57,958 nucleotides of DNA from Pseudobutyrivibrio sp. (GCA_017934625.1 JAGBJE010000122.1:1-57958), one strand, 5' to 3'; positions 6,692 through 14,739 are shown, counted from the first letter of the stretch. Numbers and translations are program-made. Notes: generated by a model from the sequence alone, not told the origin.

Positions 6692-7555
6692 TCAATCATC
6701 ATTTTCATCAATCTCAGAAACAGCCTCTATCAACTGTGTCACCGCCTCATTCAATTGAATTGCATTCTGGCTTGTTATGATTGATTTACCTGTTTCTTGT
6801 TCTATCTCACGTCTGGCGTTTCCTGCTACATTTCCTCCTTTTTTAGCAATCCTTTGATTTTCTTCTAATCCCTGTGGATTATGTACCTTAGTAAGCTCAG
6901 TTGTAGTAGCCTCAGCTAGCATATTAAGAGCTAATTCAAGGGTGGACATATTATCTCTTAGATTTTCTTTCTTTAGGCCTTTAAGATTCTTATACTGCCT
7001 AGTACTCATTCCAGACCAAGCTCTGGTAACTTCATCTGTCAAAATAGCAAATTCTCTGCCCTGTTCCACACCATGGGCTTTCCACTGATCTGTTAGTTCT
7101 TTTCGTGCTCTAATTGTCTGTAACCTTTGATTAATCCAATCAGCATCATAGCCCAGTTTAGAATATGTTTCTAAGGCTCTATCAATCGTAAGCTCTGGGT
7201 CAATGGTCTCCTCTATTCTCTCTCTACCAACTTGAGCTAACCACATTTTAAATGGCTCTGCTTTCTTTGATGGAATAGATTGAATAATACGAAGTAACTG
7301 TTCAGTATTTGCCACGTCAGTTAATCGTTTTTTCCCATCCTGTGCTGTCATTTTCAACTGGTGACAATTTGTCACCAGTTGACTTCCTTCGTCCTTAAGC
7401 CGCTGTTTAAGCTTATTCCAATATTTCCTACCATCAGCACTTTCTGTTAAAACTTGGCATACATCTACAATCGAAAAATACCATTCTTCCTCTTCTTCAA
7501 CCCATGCGGTTCGAATTGGTTGATTTTCAAATAATTCTAGCTTATCATCTGCCAT
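6692..7555 (-). CDS. BRO-family / phage antirepressor-like protein
   Basis: 287 residues. The N-terminal ~110 residues match the BRO-N domain of phage antirepressors (IRTAWVEEEEEWYFSIVDVCQVL, then the W-x-K-L-K-x-R-L-x-x-E-G region). The middle (FKMWLAQVGRERIEE) and the long helical C-terminus resemble the DinD/BRO proteins scattered through Firmicutes genomes. It probably binds DNA. It sits alone between a tRNA operon and a repeat array, with no capsid or integrase genes, so it may be a remnant of an integrated element. Its own target is unknown. Confidence 0.8.
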   Translation of the reverse strand: MADDKLELFENQPIRTAWVEEEEEWYFSIVDVCQVLTESADGRKYWNKLKQRLKDEGSQLVTNCHQLKMTAQDGKKRLTDVANTEQLLRIIQSIPSKKAEPFKMWLAQVGRERIEETIDPELTIDRALETYSKLGYDADWINQRLQTIRARKELTDQWKAHGVEQGREFAILTDEVTRAWSGMSTRQYKNLKGLKKENLRDNMSTLELALNMLAEATTTELTKVHNPQGLEENQRIAKKGGNVAGNARREIEQETGKSIITSQNAIQLNEAVTQLIEAVSEIDENDD

Positions 7556-7621
7556 ATTAAATACTCTCTTTCCCTTTCTCTATTTTTTTCAATTGTAACT
7601 CAGATATATGTCCATATATAA

Positions 7622-7643
7622 TCCCACACATGGTCCCACACAT
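7622..7643. repeat. 12-bp tandem repeat containing TCCCACACAT
   Basis: TCCCACACAT occurs at 7622-7631 and again at 7634-7643, exactly 12 bases apart, upstream of the BRO-like gene and about 80 bp from the 3' end of the tRNA-Lys gene. Short direct repeats of this kind occur near integrase arm sites, but no integrase is present here. Confidence 0.5.
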
Positions 7644-7688
7644 AATTTTTTGCAACTTTTATATCATCTTACTATAGATTCATATAAG

Positions 7689-7716
7689 AAAAAAGCCTTC
7701 AGACGAATCTGAAGGC
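7689..7716 (-). terminator. Terminator of the tRNA operon
   Basis: On the minus strand GCCTTCAGA and TCTGAAGGC form a hairpin (7695-7716) followed by six T residues, just after tRNA-Lys. Confidence 0.9.
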
Positions 7717-7725
7717 TTCATTTGC

Positions 7726-7798
7726 TGAGGCTGAGGAGGCTCGAACTCCCGACAACCTGATTAAAAGTCAGGTGCTCTACCAGCTGAGCTACAACCCC
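7726..7798 (-). tRNA. tRNA-Lys (UUU)
   Basis: 73 nt. Acceptor arms GGGGTTG/CAGCCTC, D-arm AGCTCAGCTGGTAGAGC, anticodon loop with TTT, T-arm GGTTCGA-type (GAGTTCGAGCCTC here), discriminator A. CCA is not encoded. Confidence 0.95.
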
Positions 7799-7848
7799 AT
7801 GTTAAATTGTTACTGAGCTTGCCATAATAAAAAGGCATAGACTCGAAA

Positions 7849-7920
7849 CTGGGCTAGCTGGATTCGAACCAGCGAATGCCAGAATCAAAATCTGGTGCCT
7901 TACCGCTTGGCGATAGCCCA
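7849..7920 (-). tRNA. tRNA-Gln (UUG)
   Basis: 72 nt. Acceptor TGGGCTA/TAGCCCA, anticodon stem CCAGA/TCTGG around loop TTTTGAT, giving anticodon TTG; T-arm CTGGTTCGAATCCAG. Confidence 0.95.
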
Positions 7921-7967
7921 ACAAAGGACTTCAATTGCCCTTATTCATAATGTTGCTACCGCAACAG

Positions 7968-8042
7968 GGTGGGTAGAGGGGTTCGAACCCTCGACCTTCG
8001 GAACCACAATCCGACGCGCTAACCAGCTGTGCCACACCCACC
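7968..8042 (-). tRNA. tRNA-His (GUG)
   Basis: 75 nt including the extra 5' G (position 8042) opposite C73 that marks tRNA-His. The anticodon loop TTGTGGT gives GTG. Confidence 0.95.
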
Positions 8043-8053
8043 ATATAAATACA

Positions 8054-8127
<74 letters not shown>

Positions 8128-8152
8128 ATATTCAACTACTTAGAAAATAAAA

Positions 8153-8223
8153 AGCGGGTGATGGGAATCGAACCCACGTATTCAGCTTGGAAGGCTGATG
8201 TTCTACCATTGAACCACACCCGC
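8153..8223 (-). tRNA. tRNA-Gly (UCC)
   Basis: 71 nt. Acceptor GCGGGTG/CACCCGC, anticodon loop CTTCCAA giving TCC, discriminator T. Confidence 0.95.
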
Positions 8224-8245
8224 GTGTTTAATATTAATTTCTAAG

Positions 8246-8320
8246 TCGGGGTGACAGGATTCGAACCTGCGACCCCCTGGTCCCAAACCAGGTGCTCTAG
8301 CCAAACTGAGCCACACCCCG
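8246..8320 (-). tRNA. tRNA-Pro (UGG)
   Basis: 75 nt. Acceptor CGGGGTG/CACCCCG, anticodon stem CCTGG/CCAGG around TTTGGGA, giving TGG. First gene of the six-tRNA operon. Confidence 0.95.
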
Positions 8321-8365
8321 TTAAGAATCGTTCTGCGTTTCGTTTCTGTCCCGCGAACAAAAAGA

Positions 8366-8394
8366 AGTATATATTAGAACCGGCCTAATGTCAA
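8366..8394 (-). promoter_or_regulatory. Promoter of the tRNA operon
   Basis: Minus strand: perfect TTGACA (8389-8394), 17-bp spacer, TATACT (8366-8371), with the start about 40 bases before tRNA-Pro. As strong as expected for stable RNA. Confidence 0.88.
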
Positions 8395-8525
8395 CATTTT
8401 TTTTGAAATTTAATTGTTAGAATTTAGTATAAAGTTTCTGATATTCTGACAAATCTCAATATACCTAAATTATTAGGTTTGCAAGTTTTTAATACACATA
8501 TTTTGAACATGCAATATTAAAAATT

Positions 8526-8551
8526 CCTCCAGGCACTGGCATACCTGGAGG
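8526..8551 (-). terminator. Terminator after flavodoxin
   Basis: CCTCCAGG (8526-8533) and CCTGGAGG (8544-8551) form an 8-bp stem; on the minus strand it is followed by AATTTTTAA. It lies ~80 bases after the flavodoxin stop. Confidence 0.75.
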
Positions 8552-8633
8552 CTGTAAAAGGAGTCTAATAACTTCCCCAAGAAACCCGGTTAGAAACTCA
8601 GGGAAAGGAAATAAGCAAATTTAAAAATGACAA

Positions 8634-9065
8634 TTAAATTGCAGCGAGAGCCTTACCTAATTCTTTGCACTCTGCCTCTGCTGCTCCATCTGGAGCATCC
8701 TGGCAAATAACGCCCTCACCATTAACTACTGTTGCGCCTGCAGCTGTCATACGATCAACCCAATCGCGCATCCACTGTCCATCTCCCCAGCCATAAGAGC
8801 CGAAAAGACCGATAGTCTTACCTGAAACAAAGCCCTCTAAATCTGTAACGAATGGCTCCATCTCACCTTCCTCGAGCACCTCTGCACCCATTGCTGGGCA
8901 TCCTAAAGCGAAAGCTTTAGCAGATTTAAGCTCATCTATAGAAGCATCACCAACGTATACTACGTTAGCCTCGCCGCCAGCCTCTGTTACACCAGCGCCA
9001 ACTGCATTTGCCATACTTTCTGTGTTTCCTGACTGTGACCAAAATACAATATTCACTTTACTCAT
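8634..9065 (-). CDS. Flavodoxin (short chain)
   Basis: 143 residues, the usual short-chain length. The phosphate-binding loop SQSGNTE follows the first strand, and the FMN-stacking loops GCPAMG and GSYGWGDG are in place. It is a small FMN electron carrier that replaces ferredoxin under iron limitation. It follows DUF3793 by 32 bases and has its own AAGGAG site. The operator upstream of the operon (9733-9748) supports metal control. Confidence 0.93.
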   Translation of the reverse strand: MSKVNIVFWSQSGNTESMANAVGAGVTEAGGEANVVYVGDASIDELKSAKAFALGCPAMGAEVLEEGEMEPFVTDLEGFVSGKTIGLFGSYGWGDGQWMRDWVDRMTAAGATVVNGEGVICQDAPDGAAEAECKELGKALAAI

Positions 9066-9097
9066 GATTTTACTCTCCTTAAATAAAAGTTAAAAAA

Positions 9098-9712
9098 TCA
9101 AACCGCTTTTTCAATAGCATCGGTAGCATAATATGAAACAATACTTTTTATTGAGCACCCTTTCGATACCATGCGAACCATATCATCTTTTACGATATCA
9201 AACTTTTCAAATAACCTCTGTGCCTTAGCCTCATCAGAATATACCTTCCAATAGCCAGACAACAAAAAATTATCTCCCCCACTTTCGATAAAGCCTTCCA
9301 CATCTTGAAGTGGATATCCTAGAAAAATTCCCATTTCATGTGGAAAATCTTTTCTACAATGAACATAGGCTTCATAGCGCTTTTGAAAAAAACTTAGGCA
9401 ACCCCCAAACGCATCTGTCCTATATCCATACTTAACAAGAAAATCTCTAACCTCTGCTTTGGCAAGATAACTCATAAGCATATTCCTGTTAAAGACTAAA
9501 AAGACTACCCGTTTCTTGTCATACACCAAGCGATACCCCAACAGCCCGGAGTGTCTTAAGACCAATCTGACTTTATCTTCTAAATCTTTAGGAACGATGA
9601 GAAGATTGGATGTCTTAAGTCCCGCGATTGTAGGTGCGCACTGTAAAACCAGCTGCAACTCTATTTTTCGCCTGTCCATGGAACAGACCATCTCAAATAC
9701 TTCTTCGCACAT
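9098..9712 (-). CDS. DUF3793 family protein
   Basis: 204 residues, matching DUF3793 of Clostridia (APTIAGLKTSNLL near the start; MGIFLGYPLQDVEGFI in the centre; GYWKVYSDEAKAQRLF near the end). Function unknown. The family commonly sits beside flavodoxin and ferrous iron transport genes, as here with flavodoxin, and this fits a role in iron- or flavin-related electron transfer. That role is inference. Start ATG with GAGGAAG upstream. Confidence 0.85.
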   Translation of the reverse strand: MCEEVFEMVCSMDRRKIELQLVLQCAPTIAGLKTSNLLIVPKDLEDKVRLVLRHSGLLGYRLVYDKKRVVFLVFNRNMLMSYLAKAEVRDFLVKYGYRTDAFGGCLSFFQKRYEAYVHCRKDFPHEMGIFLGYPLQDVEGFIESGGDNFLLSGYWKVYSDEAKAQRLFEKFDIVKDDMVRMVSKGCSIKSIVSYYATDAIEKAV

Positions 9713-9732
9713 GTTATCTTCCTCTTTCTTTG

Positions 9733-9748
9733 GTTAGCTCTTGCTAAC
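9733..9748. promoter_or_regulatory. Candidate metalloregulator operator (GTTAGC-N4-GCTAAC)
   Basis: A perfect inverted repeat with 6-bp arms at the transcription start, directly downstream of the -10 at 9756-9761. The arms resemble half-sites of DtxR/IdeR-type repressors (TTAGSCTAA). Binding here would block transcription when metal is plentiful. The regulator is not in the window. Confidence 0.55.
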
Positions 9749-9755
9749 TGTGGTT

Positions 9756-9784
9756 ATCATACCCTACCGGAAGTTCGAAGTCAA
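9756..9784 (-). promoter_or_regulatory. Promoter of DUF3793-flavodoxin
   Basis: Minus strand: TTGACT (9779-9784), 17-bp spacer, TATGAT (9756-9761); the start would fall on the palindrome at 9733-9748. Confidence 0.8.
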
Positions 9785-9832
9785 CACTTTTTTCACATTT
9801 TTTTGTTTAATGATAAATTGTTTCGATAAACG

Positions 9833-9880
9833 AAAAAACGTTACTATCCCCACTCAAAATAGAGTAACCGATAGTAACGT
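9833..9880 (-). terminator. Terminator of the metal-efflux operon
   Basis: Arms CGTTACTATC (9839-9848) and GATAGTAACG (9870-9879), followed on the minus strand by six T residues, just after the ArsR stop. Confidence 0.85.
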
Positions 9881-9887
9881 ATATACG

Positions 9888-10244
9888 TTATTCCAATATA
9901 TGATTTAATCCTTGTGCGATGATTGTAACCACATGTTCATCAGCAAGACTATAGTATATCTGCTTGCCCTCACGTCGGCTTTTAACTAGCTTATTAGTAC
10001 GCAGAATCTGCAGCTGATGAGATATAGCTGACTGTGTCATATCCAATGCCTCTGAAAGGTCACAGACGCACAGCTCAGACTCCAAAAGAGCAAACAGTAT
10101 TCTAACCCTTGTGCTATCTCCAAACACCTTAAAAAGCTCTGCAAGATCATATAATGCATCCTCATCTGGCAGCTCATCAAGGACCTTATTCACCAATTCT
10201 GTATGTACGCATTGCTCATCGCAACACTGAGCATGTTTTACCAT
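9888..10244 (-). CDS. ArsR/SmtB-family metal-sensing repressor (CadC/CmtR type)
   Basis: 118 residues. A winged helix-turn-helix with LAELFKVFGDSTRVRILFAL and the recognition segment LDMTQSAISHQLQILR. The helix carrying ELCVCDL (Cys59, Cys61) is the alpha-3N metal site of CadC-like sensors for Cd/Pb/Zn; Cys7, Cys8 and Cys12 may complete it. The start at 10244 is chosen because AGGAGG lies 5 bases before it; the longer frame would run into hairpin element C3. It is last in the operon HMA-ATPase-ArsR, and likely represses the promoter at 12678-12706 through the palindrome at 12648-12667. Confidence 0.9.
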   Translation of the reverse strand: MVKHAQCCDEQCVHTELVNKVLDELPDEDALYDLAELFKVFGDSTRVRILFALLESELCVCDLSEALDMTQSAISHQLQILRTNKLVKSRREGKQIYYSLADEHVVTIIAQGLNHILE

Positions 10245-10261
10245 GTCAACCTCCTGGGTAG

Positions 10262-10349
10262 TAGCTCGCTTGTTACGCAAACAATAATAAATATTCTTTC
10301 GTCGACTGATGTCTCCTTCAGAAAATTAATTATTGTTTACTACAAGCTA
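10262..10349. ncRNA. Long-hairpin element C3
   Basis: Same layout as C1: outer stem CTTGT/ACAAG extended by TAG/CTA across a bulge, internal loop TACGC / ACT, inner stem AAACAATAAT / ATTATTGTTT, ~40-base apical region. On the minus strand it lies between the ATPase stop and the ArsR start, ending 8 bases before the AGGAGG of ArsR. Confidence 0.55.
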
Positions 10350-10421
10350 TCTTTACTCTTTTTAATCATTGCTTGTTATGCCATCTAGCATTGCATGGGT
10401 GTTATCCCAGCTATGTCTATT

Positions 10422-12293
10422 TTATACGCCTCGTACGCGTAGGGCGCGGATTGCATTTAATACAGCAAGCACCATTACGCCTACGTCTGCAAAGATTGCA
10501 AGCCACATATTGGCAAGACCAAGGGCGCCCAGGATTAGGCAGGCAACCTTTATGCCAATTGCAAAATAGATGTTTTCGTATACTATTCGCATGCATTTCT
10601 TTGCGATATTTATAGCCTTTGCAATCTTCATTGGGTCGTCATCCATAAGGACTACATCTGCTGCCTCTATGGCTGCATCTGAGCCCAAGGCGCCCATTGC
10701 AATACCTATATCTGCCCTGGATAAAACTGGGGCATCATTGATTCCATCACCTACAAACACAAGCTGCTCCTTATCGTTCTTAGCAGCTAAAAGCTCCTCA
10801 ACCTTTGTAACCTTGTCAGCTGGAAGGAGCTGTGAATACACCTTATCTAAGCCTAGATCCCCTGCTACGATATTAGCTACTTTTTCACTATCACCAGTAA
10901 GCATTACTGTACTCCTGACGCCAGCATGCTTCATAGCCTTAATAGCATCCTTAGATGTAGGCTTAAGCTCGTCTGATATCAGGATATAACCTGCATATTC
11001 AGAATCAATAGCCACGTGAATTACTGTACCTGGCTCAACCACAGCAGCAGCTGTAACCTTCACACTTTCCATAAGCTTTTCATTGCCTACATGTACAGTA
11101 GCATCACCTATTATAGCTTTAATTCCCTGACCTGATATCTCCTCAACATCCGATACGCGGCTTGTGTTGATAGGCTTGCCATAAGCCTCCTTTAGGCTCT
11201 TAGAAATAGGATGATTTGAGTAGACCTCAGCCATAGCAGTCTTCTCTAGCAACTCTTCCTTTGTAATGCCTACAGGCTCGATTTTAGTAACCTTAAATAC
11301 ACCTTTTGTAAGTGTACCGGTCTTGTCCATAACTGCAATCTTCGCCTTAGAGAGCATATCCAGATAGTTAGAGCCCTTTACAAGTACTCCTTCCTTGCTG
11401 GCTCCGCCAATACCTGCGAAGAAAGTAAGTGGAATACTGATTACAAGAGCACATGGGCAGCTGATTACAAGGAATGTAAGAGCTCTATACACCCACTGTC
11501 CCCATCTTGGATCTGCACCAATAATCAGACTGATTACAGGTGGCAGGAATGCAAGTCCAACTGCTGCATAGCATACCACAGGTGTGTAAATTCTAGCAAA
11601 TTTTGATATGAAGTTTTCTGGCTTAGATTTCTTAGATGAAGCATTCTCCACCAAATCAAGAATCTTTGATGCAGTAGATTCACCAAACTCCTTGGTAGTC
11701 TTAATCTTAAGAACGCCAGTCATATTAATGCAGCCTGAGATTACTTCATTAGAAGGCTTGACGCTTCTAGGTACGCTCTCACCTGTTAAGGCTGCTGTAT
11801 CAAGAGTAGATGTGCCATCTACAACCACTCCATCGATAGGAATCTTCTCACCTGGCTGAACGATAATCTCGCTGCCAACCTCTACCTCATCTGGATCAAC
11901 CTTAGTAACAGTCCCATCAATCATTACATTAGCAAAATCAGGTCTTATATCCATAAGAGCTGCGATATTCCTGCGACTCTTTCCCACTGCATAAGATTGG
12001 AAAAGCTCTCCAATCTGATAAAACAGCATAACGGCCACGCCCTCAGTGTATTCACCAAGCGCCATAGCACCAACAGTTGCCACTGCCATAAGGAAGTTTT
12101 CATCAAACACCTGCTTATTCATGATTCCCTTAACAGCCTTACGCAAGATGTCATAGCCTATGGTAAAATAAGGAATCAAAAACAGTACAAATCTCAATAT
12201 GCTCTTTTCCTCAAGTGGCAACAGCAACAACACAATCATCATAATCGCTGCTGCAATTATTCGCACCAAAACCTTCTTTTGCTTCTTATTCAT
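10422..12293 (-). CDS. P1B-type heavy-metal efflux ATPase (Zn/Cd/Pb type)
   Basis: 623 residues. The metal-translocating CPC motif sits in ISCPCALVIS (~282), the phosphorylated Asp in DKTGTLTKG (~321), the HP motif in SNHPISKS, and the hinge in GDGINDAPVLSRADIG. Eight membrane segments fit. The family usually carries one or more N-terminal HMA domains; here there is none, and a free 72-residue HMA protein is encoded just upstream. ZntA/CadA-type specificity is inferred from CPC and the CadC-like regulator. It exports divalent metal across the cytoplasmic membrane. Confidence 0.93.
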   Translation of the reverse strand: MNKKQKKVLVRIIAAAIMMIVLLLLPLEEKSILRFVLFLIPYFTIGYDILRKAVKGIMNKQVFDENFLMAVATVGAMALGEYTEGVAVMLFYQIGELFQSYAVGKSRRNIAALMDIRPDFANVMIDGTVTKVDPDEVEVGSEIIVQPGEKIPIDGVVVDGTSTLDTAALTGESVPRSVKPSNEVISGCINMTGVLKIKTTKEFGESTASKILDLVENASSKKSKPENFISKFARIYTPVVCYAAVGLAFLPPVISLIIGADPRWGQWVYRALTFLVISCPCALVISIPLTFFAGIGGASKEGVLVKGSNYLDMLSKAKIAVMDKTGTLTKGVFKVTKIEPVGITKEELLEKTAMAEVYSNHPISKSLKEAYGKPINTSRVSDVEEISGQGIKAIIGDATVHVGNEKLMESVKVTAAAVVEPGTVIHVAIDSEYAGYILISDELKPTSKDAIKAMKHAGVRSTVMLTGDSEKVANIVAGDLGLDKVYSQLLPADKVTKVEELLAAKNDKEQLVFVGDGINDAPVLSRADIGIAMGALGSDAAIEAADVVLMDDDPMKIAKAINIAKKCMRIVYENIYFAIGIKVACLILGALGLANMWLAIFADVGVMVLAVLNAIRALRVRGV

Positions 12294-12316
12294 AATCGTC
12301 TCCTAGTCGTTCTCTC

Positions 12317-12373
12317 GCTTGTTACTTTGACAAGCTATTTGCGCTGTGTATAGATAGCCTGTAGCAGACAAGC
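12317..12373. ncRNA. Long-hairpin element C4 (short member)
   Basis: Outer stem GCTTGT / ACAAGC, inner stem ACAAGCTAT / ATAGCCTGT. The inner stem is fully paired only on the minus strand, where the odd position becomes a G-U pair, which favours minus-strand RNA. It lies between the HMA gene and the ATPase gene, 12 bases before the AGGAG of the ATPase. It is the most diverged member of the family. Confidence 0.45.
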
Positions 12374-12387
12374 CCTATAAACAGAAC

Positions 12388-12606
12388 TTAGATAAAGATT
12401 TCGCAGTCGTCCTCAACCTTCTTGCAGTTAGCAAGAACCTCAGTCATAACCGCCTTAACGTCAGCACCCTCTTCGAACTCCACGTTCATCTTAAGTGCCA
12501 TGAAATTCACAGTGGCATCAGCAACACCAGCTGTATTCTTAGCTGCCTGCTCCATCTTGTTAGCGCAGTTTGCGCAATCAACATCAATCTTGTAAGTCTT
12601 TTTCAT
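12388..12606 (-). CDS. HMA-domain metallochaperone
   Basis: 72 residues consisting of a single HMA fold: DVDCANCANKMEQ holds Cys11 and Cys14, the metal ligands, followed by VADATVNFMALKMNVEF. It most likely passes metal to the adjacent ATPase, which lacks its own HMA domain, or is the remnant of a split fusion. Start at 12606 with GGAGGA upstream; the frame extends upstream across the operator and has no ribosome site there. The C-terminus holds one more cysteine in EDDCEIFI. Confidence 0.9.
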   Translation of the reverse strand: MKKTYKIDVDCANCANKMEQAAKNTAGVADATVNFMALKMNVEFEEGADVKAVMTEVLANCKKVEDDCEIFI

Positions 12607-12647
12607 AGTGATTTCCTCCATCCCCAGCGGGGTTCTTTCATTTTTAT

Positions 12648-12667
12648 ATATGAGCACTTGTTCATAT
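12648..12667. promoter_or_regulatory. ArsR/SmtB-type operator
   Basis: ATATGAGCA-CT-TGTTCATAT, an imperfect 9-2-9 palindrome matching the ATATGAACA-N2-TGTTCATAT sites bound by SmtB/CzrA/NmtR-like repressors. It sits just downstream of the -10 of the HMA-ATPase-ArsR promoter. Confidence 0.8.
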
Positions 12668-12677
12668 GTTTGATTAA

Positions 12678-12706
12678 AATATAAACCTGCCGACACAATA
12701 TGTCAA
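12678..12706 (-). promoter_or_regulatory. Promoter of HMA-ATPase-ArsR operon
   Basis: Minus strand: TTGACA (12701-12706), 17-bp spacer, TATATT (12678-12683). Confidence 0.82.
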
Positions 12707-12713
12707 CAGGTTT
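12683..12713 (-). terminator. Hairpin overlapping the metal-operon promoter
   Basis: AAACCTG (12683-12689) and CAGGTTT (12707-12713) with an inner GACA/TGTC pairing, followed on the minus strand by TTTATATTTT. It likely ends transcription from the SGNH gene, and it contains the -35 of the next promoter, so read-through and initiation may interfere. Confidence 0.5.
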
Positions 12714-12738
12714 AATGATAAATAATATTAATAACCAT

Positions 12739-13440
12739 TTATTTTATAATATCGTAGATATAATCAGCGATAATCTTGTAGCCTTCGGCGTCGAAATGAA
12801 TGCCATCACGGTAGTGTTCTTCCTTACCTACAGTAACAGAATATAGGTCGATTACAGCTACGTCCTCTTCTGCTGCAACCTTTTCTACGATATCTCTAAT
12901 CTCACCGGCAACCACCTTTGGCTGCACCTGATATTCAGCAATATCAGAACCATCCAGTGCAAAGCAATATGGTGAAATCATTAGGTATACTGTAGGGTTG
13001 GTATCCAGATTCTTGTAGGTCTGAACTAAGCTTCTGATGCCTTCCTCGTAGGATGCAGGCCTCCAGTTGTAGGTCTTGGAATCGTTGGTGCCAAGCATGA
13101 GAAGAACTATGTCGGGCTTTGATTCTAATGATTTTTTGTACTGGGCAGAGCCGACGTATGGCAAATCCCCATCAGCTGATGCTGTAGCATTTCTCAACCC
13201 AAAGTTAGATACAAGATGAGATGTGCCAAGCTTTGTTTGAAGCTGGGCTGGATAGGAATCCACCTCTCTTGTTTTGATGACTCCACTTCCATAGGTAAGA
13301 CTGTCTCCCACGCAGGTTACCCTGATTCGTTCATCATTTCCACCGAAAAAGCCAGAATTAAAAAGCACAAAAAATACCAGCACCACTGCTGCAAGTAATA
13401 TAACCATTTTTCTTTGAATGAATCCTTTTACTATTTCCAT
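12739..13440 (-). CDS. Membrane-anchored SGNH/GDSL hydrolase
   Basis: 233 residues. An N-terminal membrane segment (~13-32) is followed by an SGNH fold: VGDSLTYG (block I, nucleophile Ser), FGLRNAT (block II Gly), MLGTNDS (block III Asn) and DGIHFDAEGY (block V, Asp-His). These are esterases or lipases acting outside the membrane; deacetylation of polysaccharide is a plausible role in a plant-fibre degrader but is inference. It stands between the sugar transporter and the metal operon. Confidence 0.88.
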   Translation of the reverse strand: MEIVKGFIQRKMVILLAAVVLVFFVLFNSGFFGGNDERIRVTCVGDSLTYGSGVIKTREVDSYPAQLQTKLGTSHLVSNFGLRNATASADGDLPYVGSAQYKKSLESKPDIVLLMLGTNDSKTYNWRPASYEEGIRSLVQTYKNLDTNPTVYLMISPYCFALDGSDIAEYQVQPKVVAGEIRDIVEKVAAEEDVAVIDLYSVTVGKEEHYRDGIHFDAEGYKIIADYIYDIIK

Positions 13441-13476
13441 AACATATATAGTAGCACTAATAAGTAAAAACTAAAA

Positions 13477-13499
13477 GCCTGCGGCATCAAACCGCAGGC
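13477..13499 (-). terminator. Terminator of the sugar ABC operon
   Basis: GCCTGCGG and CCGCAGGC with a 7-base loop, followed on the minus strand by TTTTAGTTTTT, 40 bases after the second permease. Confidence 0.9.
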
Positions 13500-13539
13500 C
13501 TAAAAATAAGAGAATATGATGAAGATATTAAACCTTCAA

Positions 13540-14721
13540 TTACTTAATAGCGTTCTTTCTATTATTCAAAATCTCAAAAACTACAGCGCCAAGAAGAACC
13601 ACTCCCTTTACAACCTTCTGCCAGTTAGCATCAATGCCCATAAGTGACATGCCAAGGTTGATTACACCGATAAGTGTAGCACCAACAATCATGCCAAATA
13701 CAGTACCGCTACCGCCGTAAGCAGATACACCACCAACTACGCAGGCTGAAATAGCATCCATCTCGTAGTTTGTACCAGCTGTAGAGTTGGCAGCTGAGAA
13801 ACGTGACATTGTAAGGAATGCTGAAATAACTGTAAGCACTGCCATGTTAAGGTATGCAAGGAACATGATTTTCTTTGTATCAATACCTGAAAGACGAGTT
13901 GCCTCAGCGTTACCACCGATTGTGTAGAAGTAACGTCCCACATCTGTCTTAGATGTGATAAAGCTGTAGATAAGAACGATTACTGCAACCCAGATAAGCG
14001 CATAAGGAACACCACCTGCAAGTGAGAACTTGTATGCGAAAAGCATGATTACAAAATCAATAAGCACGCACTTAACAATAACTGTTACAAGGCTGTCTGC
14101 CACATATCCCTTCTTAAGCTTAGTTGCACGGCTTCTGAAAAGAAGAAGCACTACAATAACTGAAGCAATAAGACCGATTACAATACTTGTCATATTGTAC
14201 TGAACACCGCCTATTCTTGGTCCACCAAAAAGGTCGTTCATCTTGCCTGTGAACATTCCGCAGAACTCCTTTGGAAGTGGGCTGATGTTTGATGCACCAT
14301 GCATTAAAGCTACGCCCCATCCACGAAGTGCAAGGAAACCTGCAAGTGTTGCAATCCATGGTGGAATATTGATATAAGCGATTACAAATCCAAGTAAGCA
14401 ACCATAGATAACACCAATGAGAAGCATTACAAGGATACCTACAGGAGTAGAAGCTCCCATTGTTACCATAACCTTTGCACCGATAACACCTACGAAGCAA
14501 ACGAATGAACCGCAGGACAAATCGATGTTACCACCAGTAAGCATACACATCAGCATACCAGTTGCAAGAACATATACATATGCATTTTGTGTGATAAGTG
14601 CGTTAAACTGGCTTGGAAGAAGCATTGTACCATTTGTCATCACATTGAAGAAGAGGACAACAAGGACCAGTACAATGAGCATTGTGTTTTCTTTGAATAC
14701 TTTTAAAATTTTGTCTTTCAC
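13540..14721 (-). CDS. Monosaccharide ABC transporter permease 2 (GguB/MmsB type)
   Basis: 393 residues, multi-pass membrane protein of the ribose/xylose permease family (LTGGNIDLSCGSFVC is the conserved cytoplasmic loop region; ISACVVGGVSAYGGSGTVFG is the family hallmark). Clearly paralogous to the permease directly upstream. The start codon is GTG, with AGGGAGG 9 bases before it. The two permeases may form a heterodimer. It is the last gene of the operon. Confidence 0.92.
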   Translation of the reverse strand: MKDKILKVFKENTMLIVLVLVVLFFNVMTNGTMLLPSQFNALITQNAYVYVLATGMLMCMLTGGNIDLSCGSFVCFVGVIGAKVMVTMGASTPVGILVMLLIGVIYGCLLGFVIAYINIPPWIATLAGFLALRGWGVALMHGASNISPLPKEFCGMFTGKMNDLFGGPRIGGVQYNMTSIVIGLIASVIVVLLLFRSRATKLKKGYVADSLVTVIVKCVLIDFVIMLFAYKFSLAGGVPYALIWVAVIVLIYSFITSKTDVGRYFYTIGGNAEATRLSGIDTKKIMFLAYLNMAVLTVISAFLTMSRFSAANSTAGTNYEMDAISACVVGGVSAYGGSGTVFGMIVGATLIGVINLGMSLMGIDANWQKVVKGVVLLGAVVFEILNNRKNAIK

Positions 14722-14739
14722 TATTATGATCCTCCCTTC

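Noticed and set aside
10245..10280. Longer N-terminus for the ArsR protein
   Set aside because: Would be translated from inside hairpin C3 without a ribosome site, while the ATG at 10244 has AGGAGG at the right distance.
12739..13440. SGNH hydrolase as part of the sugar ABC operon
   Set aside because: A strong terminator (13477-13499) lies between them.
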